A stretch of 18,988 nucleotides of DNA from Accumulibacter sp031732815 (GCF_031732815.1 NZ_JAVMKF010000237.1:1-18988); one strand, 5' to 3'; shown: positions 7,137 through 14,834, numbered from the stretch's first letter. The notes: a model not told the origin generated them from the sequence alone. Translations and numbers: made by a program.

Positions 7137-8397
7137 GCGGGCGGATCAGCGCCAGCGTGCGTGCTGTTGCGCCACGGTGTGCTGCACTGAAGCGCATTGC
7201 GGCGGCGCGCATGGCGTGCAGCGACGCCCTGCTGCCCCCCTGTTCACCAAACAACTGCGCGACGACGAGCGCGGCCTGTGGTGCGTCGACAACACGCCGA
7301 GCGGCGCCACAGGCGACCGCATCCTGACTCGCCTGCGCAAAGTTGAACGTGTGTTCGCCGATCAGAACCGGGCATCCGCAGGCTGCCGCTTCGATCAGGT
7401 TCTGCCCGCCAAACGGAAGCAAGCTGCCGCCGATCAGCGCGATGTCGGCGAGCGCGTAGTAGGCGGCCATTTCGCCCATGCTGTCGCCGAGCCAGACGCG
7501 CGTCACAGCATCCGGCAGCGTCCCTGTGCTGCGCCGCCGATAGCTTAGTCGGCGCTGCTCGAGCAGGCTGGCGACTTCGTCAAAACGCTGTGGATGGCGC
7601 GGCACGACGACAAGCAGCAGATCAGCCAGGTCAACTGCGCCGAGGGCGTCGAGAATCAACGCTTCCTCGCCTTCGCGCGTGCTGGCCACCAGCCAGATCG
7701 GACGGTGGCCGATCGCGCTCCGCCAGCGGGCGCCCAGTTCCAGCCGTTCAGCCGCCGGCGTGACGTCGAACTTGAGATTGCCGCAGACGGTGATCTGGCG
7801 CGCACCTAGCTCGCGCAGCCGTTCGCCGTCAGCCTCCGTCTGCGCTGCAACGGCGGCGAATGACGCGATTGCCGGCTCGATCAGCCAACGCACGCGTGCA
7901 TAGGCGCGCTGCGAGCGAAGCGACAAGCGCGCGTTGACCAAGACAATCGGCAGGCCCCTGGCGACCGCGGCCGCCATCAGGTTGGGCCAGATCTCGGTCT
8001 CCATGAGCAAGCCGATGCGCGGCTGAAAGATGGCCAGAAAGCGCCGACAGGCATGCGGCAGGTCGTACGGCAAATAGGCCTGCACGATCCGCCCCGGATG
8101 CTTATTCAGCAGATCGAGGCCAGCCGCGCGTCCGGTCGGCGTCATGTGCGTGAGCAGCAGATCATGCTGGGCAAAGACCCCGAGGAGCGCATCGATCAAG
8201 GGTTCGGCGGCGCGTGTTTCGCCCACCGAAACGGCATGCAACCAGATCAACGGGCGCCGTGATGGCCGCCGATAATGACCGTGCCGCTCGCCAAGGTGCT
8301 CCAGATACTCGGCTTGCCTGACGGCACGCCAGGCGAGGCGAAGCCAGACCAGTGGCATGGCCAGATAGAAGAGCAATGCATAGAGGAAGCGGATCAT
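7111..8397 (-). CDS. waaA: 3-deoxy-D-manno-octulosonic acid (Kdo) transferase
   Basis: WaaA adds Kdo from CMP-Kdo to the lipid A precursor at the cytoplasmic face of the inner membrane, the first core step of lipopolysaccharide. The product is 428 residues (425 in E. coli). An N-terminal membrane segment (MIRFLYALLFYLAMPLVW) is followed by the GT30 N-domain with HAVSVGE, giving the catalytic base Glu60 at the same number as in E. coli. METEIWPN is at 132-139. The C-domain carries the nucleotide-binding motif GGSLLPFGGQNLIEAA (323-338). The ATG at 8397 gives the family N-terminus but lacks a clear ribosome-binding site. The frame stays open to a GTG at 8529, five bases after the waaC stop, which would add 44 unconserved residues. 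It is downstream of waaC in the same orientation. Confidence 0.95.
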   Translation of the reverse strand: MIRFLYALLFYLAMPLVWLRLAWRAVRQAEYLEHLGERHGHYRRPSRRPLIWLHAVSVGETRAAEPLIDALLGVFAQHDLLLTHMTPTGRAAGLDLLNKHPGRIVQAYLPYDLPHACRRFLAIFQPRIGLLMETEIWPNLMAAAVARGLPIVLVNARLSLRSQRAYARVRWLIEPAIASFAAVAAQTEADGERLRELGARQITVCGNLKFDVTPAAERLELGARWRSAIGHRPIWLVASTREGEEALILDALGAVDLADLLLVVVPRHPQRFDEVASLLEQRRLSYRRRSTGTLPDAVTRVWLGDSMGEMAAYYALADIALIGGSLLPFGGQNLIEAAACGCPVLIGEHTFNFAQASQDAVACGAARRVVDAPQAALVVAQLFGEQGGSRASLHAMRAAAMRFSAAHRGATARTLALIRPLIESRAAR

Positions 8398-8484
8398 CGC
8401 TGACCGGCGGAAACCGGCAGGTGTGGCCGCCGGTGGCGTAGCCGGCCGAGCAGGCACGAAGCCAAGCCGAGGCCAGGCCAGCGC

Positions 8485-8509
8485 GCACGCGGCAGGCAAG
8501 CCCGCGTGC
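8485..8509 (-). repeat. Hairpin in the waaC-waaA gap
   Basis: gcacgcgg at 8485-8492 is the perfect reverse complement of ccgcgtgc at 8502-8509, with a 9-base loop. Flanking gcgc at 8481-8484 and 8513-8516 could extend the stem past a bulge. It lies between the waaC stop and the waaA start and has no T-run, so it is more likely an mRNA structure than a terminator. Confidence 0.45.
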
Positions 8510-8533
8510 TTGGCGCCTGGCTCGGGCACTGCC

Positions 8534-9496
8534 TCATTGACTCGCGAGCAAGGCTTGATCGGCGTGCGCCACGACCTCGGCGACGGCCGGCGGCTGCCCC
8601 GGGCGACCGAGGTTGCGAGCGAATCCGCGTCCGTGCACGCCGGTCAGCGCGGGTTCACTGGCGACGTAGATCGCAATCACCGGAACGTTCATCGCGGCTG
8701 CCAGATGGGCCAGCCCGGTATCGACGCCGATCACCAGTCTGGCCCGGCCAAGCAGCCCGGCGATCTGGGGCAGCGTCAGCGGCGGCGCCACCAGCGCACC
8801 GGCAAGCACTGCCGCAATGCGCTCAGCGCGCCGCCGCTCGCTGGCGCTACCCGCTGGCAGAACCGGTGTCAAGCCACGCGCCAGCAACTCCTGGCCGAGG
8901 TTGCACCAGTTCGCCTCGTCCCACAGCTTGTCGTCGCGGCTGGTCGCGGTAAACAGAACGACTGGCCTTTCGCCGTGCAGCCAGGGCAGCTCATCCGTCG
9001 GTGCGCAAATCCCGTAATCGAGCGGCAGGTCGACCGGGTAGTCGCAGGCAGCGGCAGCCAGCCAGCGGTTGCGCAGAACGGCGTGCGCGTTGCGTGGGAT
9101 GACGAAAGTGGCATCGTAGAAGCGTGCCGCCAGCGGTTCGCGCGCAGCTTCCGCGGCGTAGCCACAACGCCTTCCGTGCGCCTGGCGGGCAATCAGCGCG
9201 CTCTTCAGCAAACCCTGTGTGTCGAGCACCAGGTCGTACTCGACCGCGCCGATGGCCCGACGAAAATCGCGCATCTGGCGCCAGGTGTCGAGTCGCTGCA
9301 AGGCCTTGCGCCAGCGCCGCCAGGCCACAGGAATGACCTGCGCCACCGCCGGATGCAGACGTGGGATGTCGGCAAAGCGCTCTTCGACGCACCAGGCAAT
9401 CCGGACTGCCGGAAAGACGCGCCGCAGATCGCTGACCACCGGCAGGTTGTGAATGACGTCACCGAGCGAGGAGGTTTTTACCAACAGGATGCGCAT
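8534..9496 (-). CDS. waaC: Lipopolysaccharide heptosyltransferase I
   Basis: WaaC transfers the first L-glycero-D-manno-heptose from ADP-heptose to Kdo in the inner core. The 320-residue GT9 protein begins MRILLVKTSSLGDVIHNLP; Asp13 matches the catalytic aspartate of E. coli WaaC. The ADP-heptose site is marked by ATSRDDKLW with Lys190 and by VDTGLAHLAAA with Asp259 (E. coli Lys192 and Asp261). The ATG at 9496 starts the conserved N-terminus; the frame is open 102 bases further upstream, but that part has no conserved sequence and runs across the predicted promoter. It is the first gene of the leftward waaC-waaA unit, divergent from manC. Confidence 0.95.
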   Translation of the reverse strand: MRILLVKTSSLGDVIHNLPVVSDLRRVFPAVRIAWCVEERFADIPRLHPAVAQVIPVAWRRWRKALQRLDTWRQMRDFRRAIGAVEYDLVLDTQGLLKSALIARQAHGRRCGYAAEAAREPLAARFYDATFVIPRNAHAVLRNRWLAAAACDYPVDLPLDYGICAPTDELPWLHGERPVVLFTATSRDDKLWDEANWCNLGQELLARGLTPVLPAGSASERRRAERIAAVLAGALVAPPLTLPQIAGLLGRARLVIGVDTGLAHLAAAMNVPVIAIYVASEPALTGVHGRGFARNLGRPGQPPAVAEVVAHADQALLASQ

Positions 9497-9542
9497 CGGT
9501 GTGCGGGTCGGCGACGGAGGAATCGTCTGACGAAAGAGCGCC

Positions 9543-9548
9543 ATTATA
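9543..9548 (-). promoter_or_regulatory. -10 element for waaC-waaA
   Basis: On the minus strand this reads TATAAT, 46 bases before the waaC start. Seventeen bases upstream the -35 position reads ttccgc (complement of 9566-9571), only partly like consensus. It is the best promoter candidate for the leftward unit. Confidence 0.55.
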
Positions 9549-9602
9549 GAAGATGATGACAGGCGGCGGAAAAGGCGCCCCTCTGCCCGTCGAATCAACC
9601 GC

Positions 9603-9608
9603 TATAAT
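9603..9608 (+). promoter_or_regulatory. -10 element for manC-rfbB-rfbD
   Basis: TATAAT at 9603-9608 lies 59 bases before the manC ATG. The -35 position (9580-9585, cctctg) is poor, so an activator may help. Together with the minus-strand TATAAT at 9543-9548 it makes a back-to-back promoter pair in the 171-base waaC/manC gap. Confidence 0.55.
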
Positions 9609-9667
9609 TCGCCTTTTCGGCCAGCCGGCGACGCTGCGGTGGCTTTGCCCAGAATGGAAACGCGCGC

Positions 9668-11092
9668 ATGAATTCTCCGCTGATTCGTCCTGTCCTTCTC
9701 TGCGGCGGGTCGGGAACCCGTCTCTGGCCGCTCTCGCGGACGCACTACCCGAAACAGTTCCTCCGCCTGGCCGACGAGTTTTCCTTGCTGCAGAATACGC
9801 TACGGCGGCTTGATGGCCTGCCCGGAGTCGGCGCAACGATCGCCGTGGCGAATGAACATCACCGTTTCCTGGTCGCCGAGCAACTCCTCGAAATTGGCCA
9901 GAAGGCGGACATTCTGCTCGAACCGGCAGCGCGCAATACGGCACCGGCGGTCGCGGCAGCAGCGTTACACGCCTTGCATGAGGCACAGGGACTGAGCGGA
10001 TGCCCGCTCTTGCTCGTGCTCCCGTCAGACCATGTGATCGCCGACGTTGACGCTTTCCGGACAGCGGTCACGGCGGCCTTGCCGCATGCCGGTCGCGGCG
10101 ACCTGGTGACTTTCGGCGTTGTCCCCGATCGCGCGGAAACCGGTTACGGGTACATTCGCCGCGGGAAGCCGGTGACCGGCGGCTACCTGCTTGACCGCTT
10201 TGTCGAAAAACCCGACAAGGAGCGCGCCGAATCGTATCTGCACTCGGGGGACTACTACTGGAACAGCGGCATGTTCCTCTTCCGTGCCGACAGCTTCCTC
10301 GAAGCGCTCGGCCTGTTCGCGCCCGAAATGCGCCAATGCGTAGACCGCGCACTCGCTGCTGCCCAACGCGACCTCGACTTTCTGCGCCTCGAACCGGCCG
10401 CCTTCAGCGCCAGCCCGGCGAATTCGATCGACTACGCGGTGATGGAGAAAACCGACCGCGGCGTGGTCATCCCGCTCGATGCCGGCTGGAACGACATCGG
10501 CGCCTGGGACGCCCTCGCCGCGCTCGGCCAGAGCGACCGCAACGGCAACACGCTGCGCGGCGATATACATAGCGTGGACACGCAGAACTGCGTGCTGCTC
10601 TCCGAAGGCCGGCTGCTTACCACGGTAGGCGTCAGGGATCTGGTCGTCATCGCAACGCCTGACGCGGTTCTCGTCGCCGACAAGGCCAAGGCTCAGGATG
10701 TCAAGACGCTGGTCGACGAGCTGAAACGCGGCGCGCGCGCCGAGACCGAATTCCGGCATATCGTGCATCGGCCCTGGGGAAGCTACGAGGGGATTGCCGA
10801 TGGCCCGCGCTATCAGGTCAAGCGGATTCTGGTCAAACCCGGCGCCAGCCTCAGCCTGCAAAAACATCACCACCGCGCCGAGCATTGGATCGTCGTCAGA
10901 GGAACGGCGGCGATCGTGCGCGGCGATGAGTCGCTGCTGCTGGCGGAGAACCAGTCGACGTACATCCCGCTCGGCGTCGTCCATCGGCTGGCGAACCCCG
11001 GCAAGATCGACCTGGAAATCGTCGAGGTGCAGTCCGGTAGTTATCTCGGCGAGGATGACATTGTCCGTTTGCAGGATACCTACGGGCGCTGA
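9668..11092 (+). CDS. manC: Mannose-1-phosphate guanylyltransferase / mannose-6-phosphate isomerase (bifunctional)
   Basis: A type II enzyme making GDP-mannose, a donor for surface polysaccharides. The 474-residue length is typical of ManC/AlgA/CpsB. The nucleotidyltransferase domain has the signature GGSGTRLWPLSR at 13-24, LPSDHV for nucleotide and metal binding, and FVEKPD at 178-183, the sugar-phosphate-binding segment. The C-terminal cupin domain (about 360-474) has QKHHHRAEHW at 398-407, the metal-binding motif of the isomerase half. The ATG is preceded by ggaaa. It is the first gene of a plus-strand sugar-nucleotide cluster, divergent from waaC. Whether the isomerase half is active cannot be read from sequence alone. 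Confidence 0.95.
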   Translation: MNSPLIRPVLLCGGSGTRLWPLSRTHYPKQFLRLADEFSLLQNTLRRLDGLPGVGATIAVANEHHRFLVAEQLLEIGQKADILLEPAARNTAPAVAAAALHALHEAQGLSGCPLLLVLPSDHVIADVDAFRTAVTAALPHAGRGDLVTFGVVPDRAETGYGYIRRGKPVTGGYLLDRFVEKPDKERAESYLHSGDYYWNSGMFLFRADSFLEALGLFAPEMRQCVDRALAAAQRDLDFLRLEPAAFSASPANSIDYAVMEKTDRGVVIPLDAGWNDIGAWDALAALGQSDRNGNTLRGDIHSVDTQNCVLLSEGRLLTTVGVRDLVVIATPDAVLVADKAKAQDVKTLVDELKRGARAETEFRHIVHRPWGSYEGIADGPRYQVKRILVKPGASLSLQKHHHRAEHWIVVRGTAAIVRGDESLLLAENQSTYIPLGVVHRLANPGKIDLEIVEVQSGSYLGEDDIVRLQDTYGR

Positions 11093-11102
11093 GCCTGCTG
11101 CA

Positions 11103-11134
11103 CAGGCAGCGCGCCGCAGGTCGCGCACTGCCTG
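11103..11134 (+). repeat. Hairpin between manC and rfbB
   Basis: caggcag at 11103-11109 pairs with ctgcctg at 11128-11134; after one mismatch gcgc (11111-11114) pairs with gcgc (11123-11126), leaving an 8-base loop. It sits 11 bases after the manC stop in a 96-base gap. No T-run follows, so termination would be partial at best; it may adjust manC versus rfbB expression or protect the manC 3' end. Confidence 0.45.
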
Positions 11135-11188
11135 CTTCGCTCGTTACCCCGCAAGCACCGGCCTGGCAAGCAAGAATAGGGAAATGAC

Positions 11189-12256
11189 ATGATTCTGGTT
11201 ACCGGTGGCGCTGGCTTCATCGGCGCAAATTTTGTTCTCGACTGGCTGGCCGACGACGGCGAACCACTGATCAATCTCGACAAACTGACTTACGCCGGCA
11301 ACCGTGCCAACCTGGCCAGCGTAGAGGGTGACGAGCGCCACCTCTTCGTGCAAGGTGACATCGGCGACCAGCACCTGAGCGCCAGCCTCCTGGCCCAGTA
11401 CCGGCCACGCGCAGTGATCAATTTCGCCGCCGAGTCGCATGTCGATCGTTCGATTCACGGACCAGAAGATTTCATCCAGACCAATGTCGTCGGCACGTTT
11501 CACTTGCTGGAGGCAGTGCGCGCGTACTGGTCGGCCTTGCCGCCCGATGCCCGGCAGGCTTTCCGCTTCCTGCACGTATCAACCGACGAAGTCTACGGCT
11601 CGCTGACCGCCGAGGCGCCCGCCTTTACCGAAGAGCATCGCTACCAACCGAACAGCCCGTATTCGGCCAGCAAAGCCGCGAGCGACCATCTCGTGCGGGC
11701 CTACTATCACACCTACGGTCTGCCAGTCCTGACAACCAACTGCTCGAACAACTACGGATCGTTCCAGTTTCCCGAAAAGCTGATTCCTTTGCTCATCGTC
11801 AATGCGCTCGCCGGGAAGTCGCTCCCGGTGTACGGCGACGGTCGGCAGATCCGCGACTGGTTGTACGTCAAGGATCACTGCAGCGCCGTTCGCCGCGTGC
11901 TCGCAGCAGGTCGCCCCGGCGAAACGTACAATGTCGGCGGCAACAACGAAAAACCCAACATCGAGATCGTGCACGCCGTCTGCGCCTTGCTCGACGAATT
12001 GCGCCCACGCCCCGACGGCAAGCCGTATCGCGAACAGATCAGCTACGTCGCCGACCGGCCAGGGCACGACCGGCGTTACGCGATCGACGCGCGCAAGATC
12101 GAAGCTGAACTCGGCTGGCGGCCGGCGCACAGCTTTGAGCGTGCCCTCCGCCTCACCGTCGAATGGTACCTGGCCAATCAGGAATGGGTGAAGGATGTGC
12201 AATCGGGCGCCTACCGCGACTGGCTGGCGAAAAATTACAGCGAGCGACAAGCATGA
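11189..12256 (+). CDS. rfbB: dTDP-glucose 4,6-dehydratase
   Basis: RfbB (RmlB) converts dTDP-glucose to dTDP-4-keto-6-deoxyglucose, the second step of dTDP-L-rhamnose synthesis. The 355-residue extended short-chain dehydrogenase has the NAD-binding loop GGAGFIG at 6-12, the STDEVYG motif with catalytic Thr132, Asp133 and Glu134, and YSASK with Tyr158 and Lys162. NNYGSFQFPEKLIPL is the usual dTDP-sugar-binding stretch. The ATG follows an aggga. The stop overlaps the rfbD start by four bases (ATGA at 12253-12256), so translation of the two is probably coupled. Confidence 0.97.
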   Translation: MILVTGGAGFIGANFVLDWLADDGEPLINLDKLTYAGNRANLASVEGDERHLFVQGDIGDQHLSASLLAQYRPRAVINFAAESHVDRSIHGPEDFIQTNVVGTFHLLEAVRAYWSALPPDARQAFRFLHVSTDEVYGSLTAEAPAFTEEHRYQPNSPYSASKAASDHLVRAYYHTYGLPVLTTNCSNNYGSFQFPEKLIPLLIVNALAGKSLPVYGDGRQIRDWLYVKDHCSAVRRVLAAGRPGETYNVGGNNEKPNIEIVHAVCALLDELRPRPDGKPYREQISYVADRPGHDRRYAIDARKIEAELGWRPAHSFERALRLTVEWYLANQEWVKDVQSGAYRDWLAKNYSERQA

Positions 12257-13149
12257 GAATCCTGCTTTTCGGCAAGCGCGGACAGGTCGGCTGGGAGCTG
12301 CAGCGCAGCCTGGCGCCGCTGGGCGAAATCGTCGCGCTCGATCATGAAGGCGACGGAACGCTGTGCGGCGACTTCACCAATCCGGCCGGGCTCGCCACCT
12401 GCGTGCGTCAGGTGGCGCCCGATCTGATCGTCAACGCGGCGGCCTATACCGCCGTCGACCGCGCTGAAAGCGAGCCACAACTGGCCGCGACGATCAATGC
12501 GCAGGCCCCCGCCGTGCTCGCCGAGGAAGCTGCTCGCCTGGGCGCCTGGCTGGTGCATTACTCGACCGACTACGTCTTTGACGGGAGCGGCGAGAGCGCC
12601 TGGCGGGAGAGCGATCGGCCGAATCCGCTGAGCGTCTATGGGCGAAGCAAACTGGCTGGCGAACACGCCATCGCCACTTGGCGCAATCACCTGATCCTGC
12701 GTACGAGCTGGGTCTATGCGGCGCGCGGCAGCAATTTCGTCCGCACGATGCTCCGCCTGGCCGGCGAGCGCGAGCGCCTGCAGATCGTGGCCGATCAGAT
12801 CGGCGCGCCGACCGGCGCCGAGCTGCTCGCCGATGTCACCGCGCAAGTCGTGCGCAGCCTGCGCGATCGCCCCGAACTGGCCGGCCTCTACCACCTGGCG
12901 GCGAACGGCGAAACAAGCTGGCACGGTTACGCGCTACACCTCATCGAGTATGCGCGCCAGGCTGGCCGGGAAATCCGCGTCGCGCCCGGAGCGATCGAAG
13001 CGGTCCCCACTTCGGCCTATCCGCTGCCCGCCGTGCGTCCACACAATTCGCGGCTCGACACCAGGAAGCTGCGGAACAGCTTCGACCTCAAGCTGCCCGC
13101 CTGGCAGATCGGCGTCGAGCGCATGCTCGACGAACTGTTCGCCCGTTAG
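12253..13149 (+). CDS. rfbD: dTDP-4-dehydrorhamnose reductase
   Basis: RfbD (RmlD) carries out the last step to dTDP-L-rhamnose, an NAD(P)H-dependent keto reduction. The 298-residue product begins MRILLFGKRGQVGWEL with the GxxGQVG cofactor loop. STDYVFDG is at 104-111 and YGRSK at 129-133 gives catalytic Tyr129 and Lys133. The start is the ATG overlapping the rfbB stop; the frame is open earlier within rfbB, but this position gives the conserved N-terminus. The rfbA and rfbC partners needed for complete dTDP-rhamnose synthesis are not next to it and must lie elsewhere if the pathway is complete. Confidence 0.96.
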   Translation: MRILLFGKRGQVGWELQRSLAPLGEIVALDHEGDGTLCGDFTNPAGLATCVRQVAPDLIVNAAAYTAVDRAESEPQLAATINAQAPAVLAEEAARLGAWLVHYSTDYVFDGSGESAWRESDRPNPLSVYGRSKLAGEHAIATWRNHLILRTSWVYAARGSNFVRTMLRLAGERERLQIVADQIGAPTGAELLADVTAQVVRSLRDRPELAGLYHLAANGETSWHGYALHLIEYARQAGREIRVAPGAIEAVPTSAYPLPAVRPHNSRLDTRKLRNSFDLKLPAWQIGVERMLDELFAR

Positions 13150-13190
13150 GCCGCAGGGCGCTTGCTTGCCCGGCGGCAAAGCGTGCGATC

Positions 13191-13235
13191 ATGACGCTAT
13201 TGCAGCGCACACTGCGCGACGGGAGCTCGACTTGA
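13191..13235 (+). CDS. Possible 14-codon leader ORF before the TauE/SafE gene
   Basis: An ATG at 13191 opens a 14-codon frame whose TGA (13233-13235) overlaps the TTG start of the next gene by two bases. It has no clear ribosome-binding site. It could provide translational coupling to the TTG start, or be chance. Its peptide (MTLLQRTLRDGSST) has no feature I recognise. Confidence 0.2.
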   Translation: MTLLQRTLRDGSST

Positions 13236-14032
13236 TCTGGTGGCTGGCCTACACGGCCCTGGGCGTGTTCACCGGCTTCTTTGCCGGAATGCTGGGAATC
13301 GGCGGGGGTCTGGTGATGGTTCCGACCTTGACCCTGATGTTTGCCGCGCAAGCCGCGTTTCCGGCCGGCGAGGTCCTGCATCTCGCGCTGGGTACGTCGA
13401 TGGCGACCATCCTGTTCACCGCGCTCGCCAGCCTGCGTGTGCATCATCGCCATGGTGCAGTGTTGTGGCCCGTGGTGGCCCAGATCACGCCTGGAATTCT
13501 GCTTGGCACTTTGCTCGGTACCTTGTTCGCCGCCAGCGTACCTGCCCGGCCACTCGCCCTGTTCTTCACTGGCTTCGTCTGCCTGATTGCCCTGCAGATG
13601 ATCCTCGACGTCAAACCCAAACCCTCGCGCGAGTTACCGGGCACCGGCGGCGTCCTGGCTGTTGGCACTGGCATAGGCGCGATCTCGGCGCTGGTCGCCA
13701 TCGGCGGCGGATCGCTCACCGTGCCTTTCCTGACCTGGTGCAATGTGCGCGTGCAGAATGCGATCGGCACCTCGGCCGCTGTCGGCTTTCCGATCGCGCT
13801 CGGCGGCTCGCTGGGCTACATCGTCAACGGCTGGGAACAGCCCGGGCTGCCGGCCTGGAGCCTGGGCTACATCTACCTGCCTGCCTTCATCTGGCTCGTC
13901 CCGGCGAGCATGCTGAGCGCGCCGCTCGGTGCCCGCCTCGCCCACCGGCTGCCGGTCAGGACGTTGAAGCGGCTGTTCGCGGGAATTCTGATTCTGCTCG
14001 CGGCAAAGATGTCGTGGGGCATCTTCGCCTGA
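13232..14032 (+). CDS. TauE/SafE (DUF81) family membrane permease
   Basis: A 266-residue polytopic inner-membrane protein of the sulfite exporter TauE/SafE family, whose members move sulfonates, sulfite or other small anions. It shows the duplicated family motif: GFFAGMLGIGGGLVMVP at 15-31 and GIGAISALVAIGGGSLTVP at 147-165. About eight hydrophobic segments are visible. No start is obvious by ATG. A TTG at 13232 preceded by gggag at 13221-13225 (6-base spacing) gives MIWWLAYTALGVF, which places the first motif at the usual distance from the N-terminus. The stop is 22 bases from the convergent crotonase gene. It is not an evident partner of the rhamnose genes, and the substrate cannot be told. 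Confidence 0.9.
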   Translation: MIWWLAYTALGVFTGFFAGMLGIGGGLVMVPTLTLMFAAQAAFPAGEVLHLALGTSMATILFTALASLRVHHRHGAVLWPVVAQITPGILLGTLLGTLFAASVPARPLALFFTGFVCLIALQMILDVKPKPSRELPGTGGVLAVGTGIGAISALVAIGGGSLTVPFLTWCNVRVQNAIGTSAAVGFPIALGGSLGYIVNGWEQPGLPAWSLGYIYLPAFIWLVPASMLSAPLGARLAHRLPVRTLKRLFAGILILLAAKMSWGIFA

Positions 14033-14054
14033 GCGCCGAGCGCGCAGTGCTGCT

Positions 14055-14834
14055 CTAGCGCCCGCGAAACTCCGGCGTCCGCTTTTCGAGAAAAGCCTTC
14101 AGTCCTTCGCGATAATCCTCGGTGGCAAGGAAGGCAAACGACGCACGCCGTTCGTCCTCGCTCAAAGGCTGGCCTTGCTGCAGACGGCGAATCCACTGCT
14201 TGTGCCACTTGGCAACCAGTGGTGCGCCAGCGCAAATGCGGCCGGCGCACGCGTAGGCCTCGCCAGGTACCTCGTCGTCAGCGACGACACGCGTCACCAG
14301 ACCTTTGGTCAAGGCCTCCGACGCGTCGAAAATCCGCCCCTCGAGCAGAAGTTCGTACATCGTTGCACTGCCCAGCAGGCGCAGAAGGCCTTCCATTTCG
14401 CCCGGGTACATCGAGAAACCCAGCCGGTTGATCGGCACGCCGAAGCGCGCCGATACACCGCAGATGCGCAGATCGCACTGCGCGGCGATCTCCAGGCCGC
14501 CCCCCATGCAGGCGCCCTCGATCAGCGCAATCGTCGGCTTTCCGCAGTCATGCAGCGCCGCCAGCGCAGCACCGGCGGTGGCGTGATAGGCCATTGCCCG
14601 GTCTACGGTGTCACGCTGAACACGGAACTCCTCGATGTCGCCGCCAGCGGCAAAGGCCTCACCGCCCTCGCCGCGCACAACCAGACAGCGCAGATCTTCG
14701 TCAGCCGACAACGCGTTGACCACCTGACGCAAACGCTGCCACATTGCCAGATCGAGCGCGTTGCGTTTGCCCGGATTCGACAGAATGACCGTCGCCACGG
14801 CCCCGGCGCGCGCAGCGACAATCGTGCCGCTCAC
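14055..14834 (-). CDS. Crotonase-fold enzyme (enoyl-CoA hydratase/isomerase family), possibly acyl-CoA decarboxylase-like
   Basis: A 259-residue crotonase-superfamily protein that acts on an acyl-CoA. The oxyanion hole is formed by FAAGGDI (61-67) and GACMGGGLE (107-115). Glu115 aligns with the first catalytic glutamate of enoyl-CoA hydratase (Glu144 in the rat enzyme). The second one (Glu164) falls in FGVPINRLG at Ile135, so a standard hydratase mechanism is unlikely. The C-terminus DYREGLKAFLEKR is typical of the superfamily. Translation starts at GTG 14834, overlapping the regulator stop as GTGA, with a strong ggaggt six bases upstream. It is co-transcribed with the GntR gene and divergent from methylmalonyl-CoA mutase and MeaB. 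That context recalls E. coli scpA-argK-scpB, where ScpB is a crotonase-fold methylmalonyl-CoA decarboxylase. Family is certain; exact reaction is not. Confidence 0.85.
   Translation of the reverse strand: MSGTIVAARAGAVATVILSNPGKRNALDLAMWQRLRQVVNALSADEDLRCLVVRGEGGEAFAAGGDIEEFRVQRDTVDRAMAYHATAGAALAALHDCGKPTIALIEGACMGGGLEIAAQCDLRICGVSARFGVPINRLGFSMYPGEMEGLLRLLGSATMYELLLEGRIFDASEALTKGLVTRVVADDEVPGEAYACAGRICAGAPLVAKWHKQWIRRLQQGQPLSEDERRASFAFLATEDYREGLKAFLEKRTPEFRGR

Noticed and set aside
8423..9556. Plus-strand open frame of 377 codons opposite waaC
   Set aside because: WaaC catalytic residues are clear on the minus strand; the plus-strand product has no recognisable fold or motif.
10025..11128. 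Minus-strand open frame of 367 codons opposite manC
   Set aside because: manC motifs are intact on the plus strand; the antisense frame has no domain or ribosome-binding site that I can see.
12716..13231. N-terminal extension of the TauE/SafE gene into rfbD
   Set aside because: The frame is open, but it runs through rfbD in another register with Arg/Ser-rich sequence; the TTG with a good ribosome-binding site gives a normal family N-terminus.
14033..14054. Search for a bidirectional terminator between the TauE/SafE and crotonase genes
   Set aside because: The 22-base gap is GC-rich but forms no clear stem with a T-run on either strand.
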